Below, piece after piece: positions 1 through 7,075 of a DNA stretch of 7,988 nt. Both the position numbers and the translations under genes were made by a program. The notes beneath the pieces are model-generated. The model worked only from the letters and a program-made list of their open reading frames with translations. It was not told where the DNA came from and made no database searches. Origin of the DNA: an uncultured Collinsella sp. GTDB lineage: Bacteria; Actinomycetota; Coriobacteriia; Coriobacteriales; Coriobacteriaceae. The stretch lies in contig USLT01000025.1 of assembly GCA_900555585.1 (NCBI GenBank), positions 1 to 7,988 on the forward strand, in the 5' to 3' direction. The first letter of the stretch is position 1. Each line of letters begins with the position of its first letter.

Positions 1-51
1 GGTCAGCACGTTGCCGAGCTTGAACAGTTGATTGCCGTCAAGAGGCGGTAA
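1..51 (+). CDS. 3' end of an unidentified upstream gene
   Basis: Frame 1 is open from the window edge and ends with TAA at 49-51. It gives a 16-residue tail, GQHVAELEQLIAVKRR. The other two forward frames are closed by TGA within the first 31 bases, so if a gene enters from the left on this strand, this is its frame. The stop lies 26 bp before the nagB start with no terminator between, which fits cotranscription with nagB. The tail is too short to identify the product. NagA or a GntR-type regulator would be typical neighbours, but nothing here supports either. Confidence 0.45.
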   Translation, partial: GQHVAELEQLIAVKRR

Positions 52-77
52 TCGTCGATCCAGCGAAAGGGGTCTAC

Positions 78-809
78 ATGATCAGGATCGTTCGTGCTCG
101 TGATTACGAGGACATGAGCCGCAAGGCTGCTAACATCATCGCCGCCCAGGTGGTTCTCAACCCCCAGTGCGTCCTCGGTCTCGCCACCGGCTCCACGCCG
201 ATCGGTGCCTATCAGGAGCTCGTCAAGGGCTACGAGAACGGCGACCTCGATTTCTCCCAGGTCTCGACGTATAACTTGGACGAGTACCGTGGCCTCACCC
301 ACGATGATCCCCAGAGCTATCACTACTTCATGAACGAGAACCTGTTCAACCACGTCAACATCGATATCGCCAACACCCATGTTCCGGACGGCTCCAACCC
401 TGATGCGGACGCGGCTTGCGCCGAGTACGACGAGATGGTCGCTGCCGCCGGCTACCCCGATCTCCAGCTTCTCGGTATCGGCAACAACGGCCACATCGGC
501 TTCAACGAGCCCGCAGCGGCGTTCTCCAAGGGCACGCATTGCGTCGATCTTACGGAGAGCACCATCCAGGCCAACAGCCGCCTGTTCGACAAGATCGAGG
601 ACGTGCCCCGTCAGGCCTACACCATGGGCACCCACACCATCATGAGCGCTCGCAGCATCCTCGTCGTCGCCAACGGTCCCGCTAAGGCGCAGGCCGTCTA
701 CGACATGTGCTTCGGCCCCATCTCCCCGGAGTGCCCCGCCTCCATCCTGCAGCTGCACGCCAACGTCACCCTCGTTGCCGACGAGGAGGCCCTTGCCCTC
801 TGCAAGTAG
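78..809 (+). CDS. nagB: Glucosamine-6-phosphate deaminase (NagB)
   Basis: This cytoplasmic enzyme of amino-sugar catabolism converts glucosamine-6-phosphate to fructose-6-phosphate and ammonia. The 243-residue length is normal for the family, which runs from about 240 to 266. Visible family motifs are the phosphate-binding loop LATGSTP (35-41), NLDEYRGL (66-73), GIGNNGHIGFNEP (133-145) and a C-terminal MGTHTIMSA segment (183-191). With a constant offset of four, the E. coli catalytic residues D72, H143 and E148 correspond to D68, H139 and E144. E. coli D141 is replaced by N137, as in the Bacillus-type enzymes. E. coli residues that bind the allosteric activator (R158, K160) correspond to H154 and V156, and the longer E. 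coli C-terminus is missing. A non-allosteric, B. subtilis-like enzyme is therefore inferred. The ATG at 78 follows a purine-rich AAAGGGG (66-72). No nagA is present in the window. The gene ends at a strong terminator. Confidence 0.96.
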   Translation: MIRIVRARDYEDMSRKAANIIAAQVVLNPQCVLGLATGSTPIGAYQELVKGYENGDLDFSQVSTYNLDEYRGLTHDDPQSYHYFMNENLFNHVNIDIANTHVPDGSNPDADAACAEYDEMVAAAGYPDLQLLGIGNNGHIGFNEPAAAFSKGTHCVDLTESTIQANSRLFDKIEDVPRQAYTMGTHTIMSARSILVVANGPAKAQAVYDMCFGPISPECPASILQLHANVTLVADEEALALCK

Positions 810-838
810 CCGTCGATTCGACATAGCCTGCACCGATC

Positions 839-871
839 AGACCCTTGGAAGAAGTTCCAGGGGTCTTTTTT
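839..871 (+). terminator. Intrinsic terminator after nagB
   Basis: A 12-bp stem pairs 839-850 (AGACCCTTGGAA) with 855-866 (TTCCAGGGGTCT), including one G-T wobble, around a GAAG loop (851-854). A run of six T covers 866-871. It starts 29 bp after the nagB stop codon and closes the nagB transcript. Confidence 0.93.
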
Positions 872-1015
872 AATCACGGGCTGTTAGCAGTTCCGCCACG
901 TCTGCTAGCTGGTTCTATGTATGTGAACGTTCATCTAACAAGCTACGGCGGGCGCGTCGAGCAAAGCGCCTATCATACCAACCCTAAATACTCTAGGGAA
1001 TTTCGGAGAACGTCG

Positions 1016-1038
1016 ATACGTATTATGTATACGTATTA
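1016..1038. promoter_or_regulatory. Tandem ATACGTATTA repeat, candidate operator
   Basis: The decamer ATACGTATTA occurs at 1016-1025 and again at 1029-1038, a spacing of 13 bp start to start. The core ATACGTAT in each copy is a perfect palindrome. SARP-type regulators generally bind direct repeats near the -35 region of their targets, often with 11-bp or 22-bp periodicity. The 13-bp spacing does not match that pattern closely, so assigning the binder is inference. The element may equally be part of an AT-rich promoter. Confidence 0.3.
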
Positions 1039-1238
1039 ACTACTACAAGAACGAGAACATTAGTAGAATGATAGGGGGGTAAGGCATGGTAACGTCGCAC
1101 GTAGCTACGCTGTTAGCAACTGTACCAGCGCTATGAATCATGTCTAACCAGAAACAAACAAAGCTGTTGCGGGTCAAAAAATGATGTGGGCCCCTGGCGC
1201 CGGCGACGTGTACCGTGGAGGCCACATCGTTTTGCGTC

Positions 1239-1245
1239 AGGAGGT
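1239..1245 (+). promoter_or_regulatory. Strong ribosome binding site of the large regulator
   Basis: AGGAGGT is fully complementary to the anti-Shine-Dalgarno sequence and lies 7 bases before the ATG at 1253. This fixes the start of the regulator gene. The frame is open further upstream to an ATG at 1181, but that ATG follows a CAAAAA stretch with no ribosome binding site. Confidence 0.85.
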
Positions 1246-1252
1246 ATGTGCG

Positions 1253-4225
1253 ATGGATGCTAATGGCGAATCACTGCGCGGGGCACGATCCGAGACGCCG
1301 TCGAGCTTGATGGTCGAGCGGAAGCGCCTGGTGTCGCGGATTCTCGACGCGGCGGCGCGCTCGAGGACCGTGTTCGTGTGCGCTCCTGCGGGTTTTGGAA
1401 AAACGGCCCTGCTGATGCAATGCACCTCCGCGGCCTCGGCCGCACGAGAAGGGGAGGGCGCGCGCCTCGTGGACGTCCGCGACATGGACGGTGAGTCCCT
1501 GCTCGAGATGCTCGACGATCTATCTGGCGAGGTGGGCTCCGAATCCCGACCGCTTATCGCTCTGGATAACTTTCCAACGGTGGCGTCCGATATGGTCGAG
1601 CCGGTCGTGCAGCGCATGCGCGCCCTGCGCGATGCGGGTGCTACGCTGCTCGTTTCTTGCGAGCCGACGGCCCGGGAGCTTGTGCGGGCGTTTGGGGACT
1701 CGGAGAAGTTCAACGCGACGGCCCTGTTGGTCCGTCCGGACGAGTACGCGCAATGGGTGTCGGCGCTGGGGATCTCGAGCACGTTGGACGTCTACGGATT
1801 GACGCAGGGCGTCCCTTCGCTCGTGGCGGCGCTGCGCACGGTCAGCGACGGCGGCCGTCAGGCCGAGGGGCTGGAGCGGGCCATCCAGGAGCTGTATCTA
1901 TCGATTATCGAGGGATTGAAGGCGGTCGGAGACCCGTTGTTCCGAGTGGCGACGATCATGACCGTCATGGGCAGCGGCACGCTCACCGAGCTTGAGCGGA
2001 GCGGGGTCCGATTCGAGGTCGAGGCGCTGTCCCGTATGACCCGCGATTACCCCGTGCTCTCATATGATGTCGAGACGAGGGCGTTCAGCTGCCTGGGAAG
2101 CGATGAGGGGGCGCTCGGCGTCGTCAGGGGGTCGCTCGCCCGCACCGAGCGGGCGCTGATGGTCCGCACGGTTCAGGCCCTCGTGCGCGAGGGGAGGCTC
2201 GACGAGGCGGTCGATCGCATGCGGCGCTACCTCGATCCGCGCGACTGCGCGCCGATCGTCGCCGACCACCCGATGACGTTCGTCCTGCGCGGCCACGCGG
2301 CGGCCGTCCGCGAGCTGCTCGAGCGCGTCGAGCTCGACGCGGACGTGGAGATGGGGCCCGCGTTGAAGCTCGCGGCATGGGCATCGGCGCTATGTATGGG
2401 CGATTACCGCGCAGCGCGAGCGGCGAGCGCGGACCTCTGCAGACGCGCGGACGCGATAGCGGGCGAGGTGGCGCCCTCGGAGTGGGAGACGGCGCTGGCC
2501 TTTGCCCTTTTGTGGAGGGATTGCAAGTCGATCGGACTACCCGACGTCTCCGGCATGCGTCTGAAGTGCAGGATGCCCGTCGCGGCGGAGCGGCTGCGCG
2601 CGCATGTGGACCGGATGGCGCGCCTGGCATCGGATATGGGGGATGTGGAGCCGTTGTCCCCCGAGTCTCCCCCAAGGGGCCGGGGAATCGATCTGTCTCG
2701 CGTCTACGAGTGCCTGGATGCGTGCTTGATAGCGGCGCTGCGGGGTGGATCGGAGCGCATGGCCGCGGCAGACGCCTGGATCGATCGGGTGTCGCGAGAG
2801 TTGATGCAGCGCAAGCTCGTCCGCGTGGCGGCTACGGCCCGCGCGGTGGCGTCGGCATGCAGGCTGATGAGTGGAAGGCCGGTCGTTGACGAGAACGCCT
2901 TCACGGATGCGTCGCGCATCGCGGTCCGCGAGTCGAACACGGACTGCCAGCTGCTGTGCATGGTCTTCGAAGGTTGGCAGTACATGGCATCGGGGCAGGC
3001 CGTGAACGCGGAGTTCCGCGCACAGCAGGTCAGGAAGCTCGCCGGGGACGATCATCGCTCGCTATCGGCCTGGGCGCTGCTGCTGGAGCGCGTGGCTTCG
3101 GCCTCGAATTGCTCGCGCATGGCGATTCGACAGGAGGCGGAGCTCATCGATCTGTCGTGCGGCGCGCGAATCGCGGAGGACGCGTGGGCCACGGCCTTGC
3201 AGCTGTCGGCCGCGCAGCGCGACGCCGATCTCGCGGCATGGTTTTCGATGCATCGGCAGCTCATGCTCGGCGAGGAGGTTCGAGGGCGCGCGCGTCTGGC
3301 GATGCATCTGATGGGGGAGCGCGCCGGATCGATGCGCAGACTGCTTCCGCGCCGCCTCGAGGCCGCCTATGCGCTGGGCGAGGCGCCGGACGAGGCGGCC
3401 GAGACGGCATACGACCATGAGTACGGCGATCTCGTCCGTGAGGTCGGGCAGGTCACGATCAACCTGTTCGGAGGGTTCCACGCTATGCGCAACGGCCATA
3501 TCCTGACCGAGGAGGTATGGCGCCGCAGGAAGGCGACGTTCCTCGCGGCGCGCCTGGCGCTGGCCAGGGGCGCGTTCGTGGGCCGCAAGACGTTGATGGA
3601 CGAGTTGTGGCCGGATATCGAGTACCGCCGGGCGCGCCAGAACCTGTATGTGACCGTGACGGCGCTGCGCCAGGCCCTGTGCCAGCAGGAGGACGGCCCG
3701 CAATACGTGGTGGCTCAGGCGGGGTCGCTGGCGTTCAACGAGGAATACGTGTCGAGCGACCTGGCGCGATTCGATGCGCTGGCACGCGACGTCCTACTCA
3801 AGCGCACCGCGGTGTCGTCGCGACAGATCGTGGAGAGCTGCCTGAGGATCGAGGAGCTCTATAAGGGGCCCTTGTTCGTGCCGGAGTTCGGCGACGTCTC
3901 GCAGTTCGTGCGCATGCGACGTTTCTACGAGTCGAGGTTCATAGACTGCATGATGCGCGGCGTCGACGCGGCGCTTGAGGAAGAGGACCTGCCCTCGGCA
4001 TCTTGGCTGGCGGAGGCAGCGGTGAAGCAGGCGCCCACGCGCGAGGACGTGGTGCGCCACGTGATGAAGGTGATGGCTCTGGAGGGCCGTCGCCGCGAGG
4101 TGGTCGAGCTGTACTCGAGCCATATGTACTACCTGCAGCATGAGCTCAACGCGGAGCCCGAAGCGGAGACGCGGGCCCTGTACGAGAAGATCGTGGAAGG
4201 GGCCCGCGGAAGAGTGTTGATATAG
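1253..4225 (+). CDS. Large MalT-like NTPase / SARP-type (wHTH-BTAD) transcriptional regulator
   Basis: This 990-residue, presumably cytoplasmic protein looks like a signal-integrating transcription factor. The N-terminus (about 20-230) resembles a STAND/MalT-type NTPase: Walker A APAGFGKT (44-51, with K50 and T51), a Walker B-like LIALDN (101-106, with D105), a TLLVSCEP strand (131-138) and a GVP turn (186-188) matching the family GxP motif. A helical, probably superhelical-repeat region (about 230-725) follows, interrupted by a proline-rich linker near 467-475. The C-terminus has an OmpR/SARP winged helix (about 734-835) with LWPD (785-788) and a putative recognition helix around 794-809. 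After it comes a BTAD domain (about 845-985) containing ELYKGPLF (near 868). No membrane segment or signal peptide is visible. No target gene or coregulated operon is adjacent, so its regulon and ligand are unknown. It could be autoregulatory through the upstream palindromes. Domain assignment is firm; the physiological role is not. Confidence 0.9.
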   Translation: MDANGESLRGARSETPSSLMVERKRLVSRILDAAARSRTVFVCAPAGFGKTALLMQCTSAASAAREGEGARLVDVRDMDGESLLEMLDDLSGEVGSESRPLIALDNFPTVASDMVEPVVQRMRALRDAGATLLVSCEPTARELVRAFGDSEKFNATALLVRPDEYAQWVSALGISSTLDVYGLTQGVPSLVAALRTVSDGGRQAEGLERAIQELYLSIIEGLKAVGDPLFRVATIMTVMGSGTLTELERSGVRFEVEALSRMTRDYPVLSYDVETRAFSCLGSDEGALGVVRGSLARTERALMVRTVQALVREGRLDEAVDRMRRYLDPRDCAPIVADHPMTFVLRGHAAAVRELLERVELDADVEMGPALKLAAWASALCMGDYRAARAASADLCRRADAIAGEVAPSEWETALAFALLWRDCKSIGLPDVSGMRLKCRMPVAAERLRAHVDRMARLASDMGDVEPLSPESPPRGRGIDLSRVYECLDACLIAALRGGSERMAAADAWIDRVSRELMQRKLVRVAATARAVASACRLMSGRPVVDENAFTDASRIAVRESNTDCQLLCMVFEGWQYMASGQAVNAEFRAQQVRKLAGDDHRSLSAWALLLERVASASNCSRMAIRQEAELIDLSCGARIAEDAWATALQLSAAQRDADLAAWFSMHRQLMLGEEVRGRARLAMHLMGERAGSMRRLLPRRLEAAYALGEAPDEAAETAYDHEYGDLVREVGQVTINLFGGFHAMRNGHILTEEVWRRRKATFLAARLALARGAFVGRKTLMDELWPDIEYRRARQNLYVTVTALRQALCQQEDGPQYVVAQAGSLAFNEEYVSSDLARFDALARDVLLKRTAVSSRQIVESCLRIEELYKGPLFVPEFGDVSQFVRMRRFYESRFIDCMMRGVDAALEEEDLPSASWLAEAAVKQAPTREDVVRHVMKVMALEGRRREVVELYSSHMYYLQHELNAEPEAETRALYEKIVEGARGRVLI

Positions 4226-4227
4226 GG

Positions 4228-4527
4228 TTACACCAGCTGGATCTTCTCGATGTCGTCTCGGCTGCTCTCACGGTAGATGGCGAAGCGGTGCCCGATGACC
4301 TGGACGACGTCGGCGCCGGTGCGCTCGGCGAGCAGCTCGGCGGCCTCGCGGGCCTCGAGGCCGCTGCCGTCCTGGACGGCGCACTTGATGAGCTCGCGGG
4401 CCTCGAGGGCCGCCTCGGTCTCCTTGACGAGCGCGTCGGTGATGTCGGCCTTGCCGATATGGATGATGGGGTTGAGATGGTGGGCGAGGCTGCGGAGTTG
4501 GCGAACCTGCTTGCCGGAGAGTGCCAT
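4228..4527 (-). CDS. yhbY: YhbY-family CRM-domain RNA-binding protein
   Basis: This 99-residue protein has a single CRM domain and is full length for the YhbY family, whose members associate with pre-50S ribosomal particles. Typical features are the start MALSGKQVRQLRSLAHHL, the exposed glycine loop IGKADIT (24-30), ELIKCAV (45-51) and the C-terminal strand block TGADVVQVIGHRFAIYR (70-86). The start at ATG 4527 matches the family N-terminus. A 13-codon extension would begin with TTG and looks non-coding. The only Shine-Dalgarno-like sequence, AGGAA, sits rather far upstream at about 13 bases. The stop codon is 2 bp from the stop of the convergent regulator gene. An extended -10 element upstream (4571-4579) suggests its own promoter. 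Confidence 0.92.
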   Translation of the reverse strand: MALSGKQVRQLRSLAHHLNPIIHIGKADITDALVKETEAALEARELIKCAVQDGSGLEAREAAELLAERTGADVVQVIGHRFAIYRESSRDDIEKIQLV

Positions 4528-4570
4528 GAGACGACTCGCTTTCCTGGTGCGTGGATGCTGAATCAACTAG

Positions 4571-4579
4571 ATTATCGCA
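4571..4579 (-). promoter_or_regulatory. Candidate extended -10 promoter for yhbY
   Basis: On the minus strand the sequence reads TGCGATAAT: a TGn extension followed by GATAAT, which matches the -10 consensus at five of six positions. No good -35 box is seen, as is usual for extended -10 promoters. A start near 4564 would give a leader of about 36 bases. It lies in the 146-bp gap between the methyltransferase stop and yhbY, which otherwise holds only a short GC-rich inverted repeat (CCCGG/CCGGG, 4632-4646) without a proper T-run. Confidence 0.4.
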
Positions 4580-4673
4580 GGTACATATCATCGCCGCTGG
4601 CCGTTGGGCAGTTCGCAAAGAATGCGCATGCCCCGGATCAGCCGGGCGCGCTGCGATGCCTGCGGCCCGGCGA

Positions 4674-5549
4674 TCATGCCGGTCGGGAGCGGGCTGCCGG
4701 GGACCATGAGATGAACGCCCAGTTCACGATCCGGACATGGTCGAGCATGTAGCGGCCCTGCGGCTCCCCCTTGCTGCCCGGCTCCCCCGTATGGGGGTTC
4801 TCTACCATATGTGCGGCGAGATAGTCGCGAAGGGCCTCCGTCTTGTCCTCGTTTCCGCCCTCGAGCATGCGCGAGAAGTCGGCCATGCCCGCTTCGAGGG
4901 AATCGAAGGTATCGCGTCGCGGGGAGCGGATGTAGGCGACCTCGGGGAGGCGGCCCATGCCGACGAGGATGTTGAACGCGTAGACGTAGTCCCTGCTCTG
5001 CGTGACGCTGGCGCCGATGGCATCCATGATGTGTGCATCGTATCGGGGGCTCGCGGTGGCGACGAGCGTTATGCAGCATCGCCTGCGGGCGACCGAGTCG
5101 AGCTTCGAGAGCGCGCCATGCAGGTCGCGGGTCGCGATGGAGCGGCTGGCGATGGCGACGTCTACCGATTTTGCCGTCATGCCCGCCGCCGCCCAATCGT
5201 CATCCCATGCGAGGAGCTTGGTACGCACGAGATCGCCCGCGCCGGCCTCCCGTGCGCCCTCGCGCGCGACCTCGAGCATCTGCCGCGAGAAGTCGCAGGC
5301 GAGCACGGGGCAGCCGCGGCTCGCGAGGGGTATGGCGAGCGATCCGCCGCCGCAGCCCATGTCGAGCACGCGCTCGCCGTCGGCGATGTCGGCGAGCGCG
5401 AGGAAGTCGCGGGCGTAGGGATGGGTCTCGCGAGGTTTGAAGTGGCGGGCGCGCCCGTCCCAGAAAGCGGGGTCGTCGGCGGACCGCCGCGATGCCTGCA
5501 GCGATTTCCATTCCTCGTTCCAGTCCGTCTCAAGCAGGGCGGAGTGCAT
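4674..5549 (-). CDS. Class I SAM-dependent methyltransferase, substrate unknown
   Basis: A 291-residue soluble protein with a Rossmann-type methyltransferase core. Motif I is VLDMGCGGGSLA (61-72), the SAM-binding glycine loop. The acidic end of strand 2 is ACDFS (84-88, with D86), and the motif IV region is VDVAIASRS (129-137). An N-terminal FWDGRARHF block (29-37) precedes the core and is common in small-molecule or uncharacterised methyltransferases of this type. The chain ends soon after WAFISW (277-282), which looks like a natural final strand. The ATG at 5549 follows GAGGAGG at close range. The gene lies 96 bp downstream of the UPF0210 gene on the same strand, with a terminator-like hairpin but no visible promoter between, so readthrough expression is likely. 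The substrate cannot be read from sequence or context, and nothing points to RNA, protein or a quinone specifically. Confidence 0.88.
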   Translation of the reverse strand: MHSALLETDWNEEWKSLQASRRSADDPAFWDGRARHFKPRETHPYARDFLALADIADGERVLDMGCGGGSLAIPLASRGCPVLACDFSRQMLEVAREGAREAGAGDLVRTKLLAWDDDWAAAGMTAKSVDVAIASRSIATRDLHGALSKLDSVARRRCCITLVATASPRYDAHIMDAIGASVTQSRDYVYAFNILVGMGRLPEVAYIRSPRRDTFDSLEAGMADFSRMLEGGNEDKTEALRDYLAAHMVENPHTGEPGSKGEPQGRYMLDHVRIVNWAFISWSPAARSRPA

Positions 5550-5571
5550 GTCTTCCTCCTCGAAGGGTGCG

Positions 5572-5592
5572 GCCGGCTTCGGTCGCGCCGGC
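5572..5592. repeat. GC-rich inverted repeat before the methyltransferase gene
   Basis: GCCGGC (5572-5577) and GCCGGC (5587-5592) can pair across a 9-base loop. The element lies between the terminator-like hairpin of the upstream gene and the methyltransferase ribosome binding site. It could stabilise or separate the downstream message, but such repeats arise easily by chance at this GC content. Confidence 0.25.
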
Positions 5593-5604
5593 TGCGTCGA
5601 TGTG

Positions 5605-5630
5605 AAAGAGCCCCGGTGCAGCCGGGGCTC
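5605..5630 (-). terminator. Terminator-like hairpin after the UPF0210 gene
   Basis: On the minus strand a perfect 9-bp stem, GAGCCCCGG/CCGGGGCTC (5622-5630 and 5608-5616), encloses the 5-base loop CTGCA. It is followed by only three T (5607-5605) and then CACA. It begins 15 bp after the UPF0210 stop codon. The stem is very stable but the T-run is short, so partial termination, or use as a 3'-end stabiliser, is likely. It could set a lower expression level for the methyltransferase downstream. Confidence 0.65.
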
Positions 5631-5645
5631 GATCGCGATGCGACG

Positions 5646-7010
5646 TTAGTTCTTGAGCGAGTTCAGCGGTGCGGGGAAGCGGCCGCCGCGATGGGCGAGG
5701 ACCGTGCCCGCGTGCGGGTTGACCTTCATGATGGGCGCGCGCCCGAAGAGTCCGCCGTAGTCCACGCACTCGCCCTCCTTCTTGCCGAAGGCGGGGATGA
5801 TGCGCACCGCGGTGGTCTTGTTGTTGATGACGCCGATGGCCATCTCGTCGGCGATGATGCCGGCGATCGCCTCGACGGGGGTGTCGCCGGGGATGGCGAT
5901 CATATCGAGGCCGACGGAGCAGACGCAGGTCATGGCCTCGAGCTTCTCGAGGGACAGCGCGCCGGACTCGGCAGCCGCGATCATGCCGGCGTCCTCGGAG
6001 ACCGGGATGAACGCGCCGGAGAGGCCGCCGACGGAAGAGCTCGCCATGACGCCGCCCTTCTTGACGCAGTCGTTGAGCAGCGCGAGGGCGGCGGTGGTGC
6101 CGGGGCCGCCGCACTGGCCGACGCCGATGATCTCGAGGATGCGCGCGACGGAGTCGCCGACGGCGGGGGTGGGGGCGAGGCTGAGGTCGACGATGCCCTT
6201 CTCGACGCCGAGGCGGGCGGCGGCCTGGCGGCTCATGAGCTCGCCGGCGCGCGTGATCTTGAAGGCGGTCTGCTTGATCTTCTCGGCGACCTCCATCATG
6301 CTCGCGGTCTCGGGCAGCTCCTCGAGCGCGGCCGCCATGACGCCGGGGCCGGAGACGCCGACGTTGATGACGGCGTCGGCCTCGCCGGAGCCGTGGACGG
6401 CGCCTGCCATGAACGGCGAGTCCTCGACCATGTTGGCGAAGCAGACGAACTTGGAGGCGCCCACGCACTCGCGGTCCTGGGTGATGCGCGCGGCCTCCTG
6501 GATGGTCTGGGCGCACATGAGCACGGCGTCCATGTTGATGCCGGCGCGCAGGCTCGCGACGTTGACGGAGGAGCAGACGCGGCTGGTCTCGTTCAGGGCT
6601 CGGGGGATGCAGTTGATGAGCCTGCGGTCGGCATCTCCGATGCCCTTGTGGACGAGGGCGGAGTATCCGCCGAGGTAGTCGATACCGAGGGTCTCGGCGG
6701 CGCGGTCGAGCGCGTGGGCGAGCGGGACGAGGTCCTCGTCCTTGCAGGCGGCGGCGATCTGGGCGATGGGCGTGACGGAGACGCGCTTGTTGACGATGGG
6801 GATGCCGTACTCGCGCTCGAGTCCCTCCGCGGTCTCGACGAGGTGCTCCGCGGTGGCGGTGATATGGTCGTAGACCTTGGTGCACATGCGCTCGAGGTTC
6901 TCGTCGGCGCAGCCCATGAGCGAGATGCCCATGGTGATGGTGCGGATATCGAGGTTGTGCTCGGAGACCATGCCACGGGTCTCGGCGATTTCTGCGGGCG
7001 TGATCGACAT
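5646..7010 (-). CDS. UPF0210 / DUF711 (PFL-like) family protein
   Basis: A 454-residue cytoplasmic protein of the widely conserved UPF0210 (DUF711) family, often named PFL family protein. Its biochemical function is not established. Recognisable family stretches are the N-terminal [14 protein letters not shown] (21-34), [10 protein letters not shown] (74-83), [11 protein letters not shown] (113-123), a central GVSGPGVM (218-225), [17 protein letters not shown] (298-314) and [17 protein letters not shown] (324-340). It ends in a [20 protein letters not shown] segment (409-428). Length is normal for the family. No glycyl-radical motif of the RVxGY type is visible, so pyruvate formate-lyase activity is not expected despite the family name. 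ATG 7010 follows AGGAG (minus strand, 7021-7017) at 6 bases. In many bacteria a small ACT-domain protein (UPF0237) is encoded directly upstream. Here the upstream neighbour is a divergent SGNH gene instead. Confidence 0.93.
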   Translation of the reverse strand: MSITPAEIAETRGMVSEHNLDIRTITMGISLMGCADENLERMCTKVYDHITATAEHLVETAEGLEREYGIPIVNKRVSVTPIAQIAAACKDEDLVPLAHALDRAAETLGIDYLGGYSALVHKGIGDADRRLINCIPRALNETSRVCSSVNVASLRAGINMDAVLMCAQTIQEAARITQDRECVGASKFVCFANMVEDSPFMAGAVHGSGEADAVINVGVSGPGVMAAALEELPETASMMEVAEKIKQTAFKITRAGELMSRQAAARLGVEKGIVDLSLAPTPAVGDSVARILEIIGVGQCGGPGTTAALALLNDCVKKGGVMASSSVGGLSGAFIPVSEDAGMIAAAESGALSLEKLEAMTCVCSVGLDMIAIPGDTPVEAIAGIIADEMAIGVINNKTTAVRIIPAFGKKEGECVDYGGLFGRAPIMKVNPHAGTVLAHRGGRFPAPLNSLKN

Positions 7011-7069
7011 GCGCCACTCCTGTCTTGTCCTTCGGGCTGCGAGTGCCCTCCTAATCGACGAATGGCACT

Positions 7070-7075
7070 ATTCTA
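7070..7075 (-). promoter_or_regulatory. Candidate -10 element for the UPF0210 gene
   Basis: TAGAAT on the minus strand matches the -10 consensus at five of six positions and lies in the most AT-rich part of the divergent gap. No clear TTGACA-like hexamer is found 16-18 bp upstream. Initiation near 7063 would give a leader of about 50 bases. That leader contains an extra AGGAGG (minus strand, 7052-7047) with no start codon at a usable distance. Confidence 0.35.

Larger units (their letters stand above)
872..1252 (+). other. Intergenic region upstream of the large regulator
   Basis: About 380 bases with no convincing gene, visibly richer in A and T than both flanks. It contains several short symmetric elements: the perfect palindrome TGAACGTTCA (924-933), an inverted repeat CCCTA/TAGGG with a 7-base spacer (982-998), two copies of ATACGTATTA (1016-1025 and 1029-1038), the perfect palindrome CGTAGCTACG (1100-1109), and the 10-mer GCTGTTAGCA repeated at 880-889 and 1109-1118. 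Possible -10 hexamers such as TATCAT (971-976), TATTAT (1021-1026) and TAGAAT (1064-1069) can be found, but none has a good -35 box at the right distance, so I assign no promoter. A 16-codon open frame at 1086-1136 follows a G-rich stretch and is treated as a finding. The region presumably holds the promoter and control sites of the regulator gene. Confidence 0.6.

Noticed and set aside
3..833. A 276-codon minus-strand frame antisense to nagB
   Set aside because: It mirrors the whole nagB gene, has no recognisable domain and is explained by nagB codon bias.
845..1039. A 64-codon plus-strand frame after nagB
   Set aside because: It begins inside the terminator hairpin, has no ribosome binding site and no recognisable sequence.
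1043..1225. A 60-codon minus-strand frame before the regulator
   Set aside because: No supported start or ribosome binding site, and the composition fits non-coding DNA.
1181..1252. A 24-codon N-terminal extension of the large regulator starting at ATG 1181
   Set aside because: No ribosome binding site precedes 1181, whereas AGGAGGT sits 7 bases before ATG 1253.
4588..4673. Possible frameshifted continuation of the methyltransferase, since another minus-strand frame stays open to 4588
   Set aside because: The methyltransferase already ends naturally after its WAFISW strand, and the other frame continues with no conserved motif.
5530..7017. A 495-codon minus-strand frame overlapping the UPF0210 gene
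   Set aside because: The product is an Arg/His/Pro-rich string typical of an out-of-frame reading of high-GC coding DNA, while the overlapping frame gives a clear UPF0210 protein.
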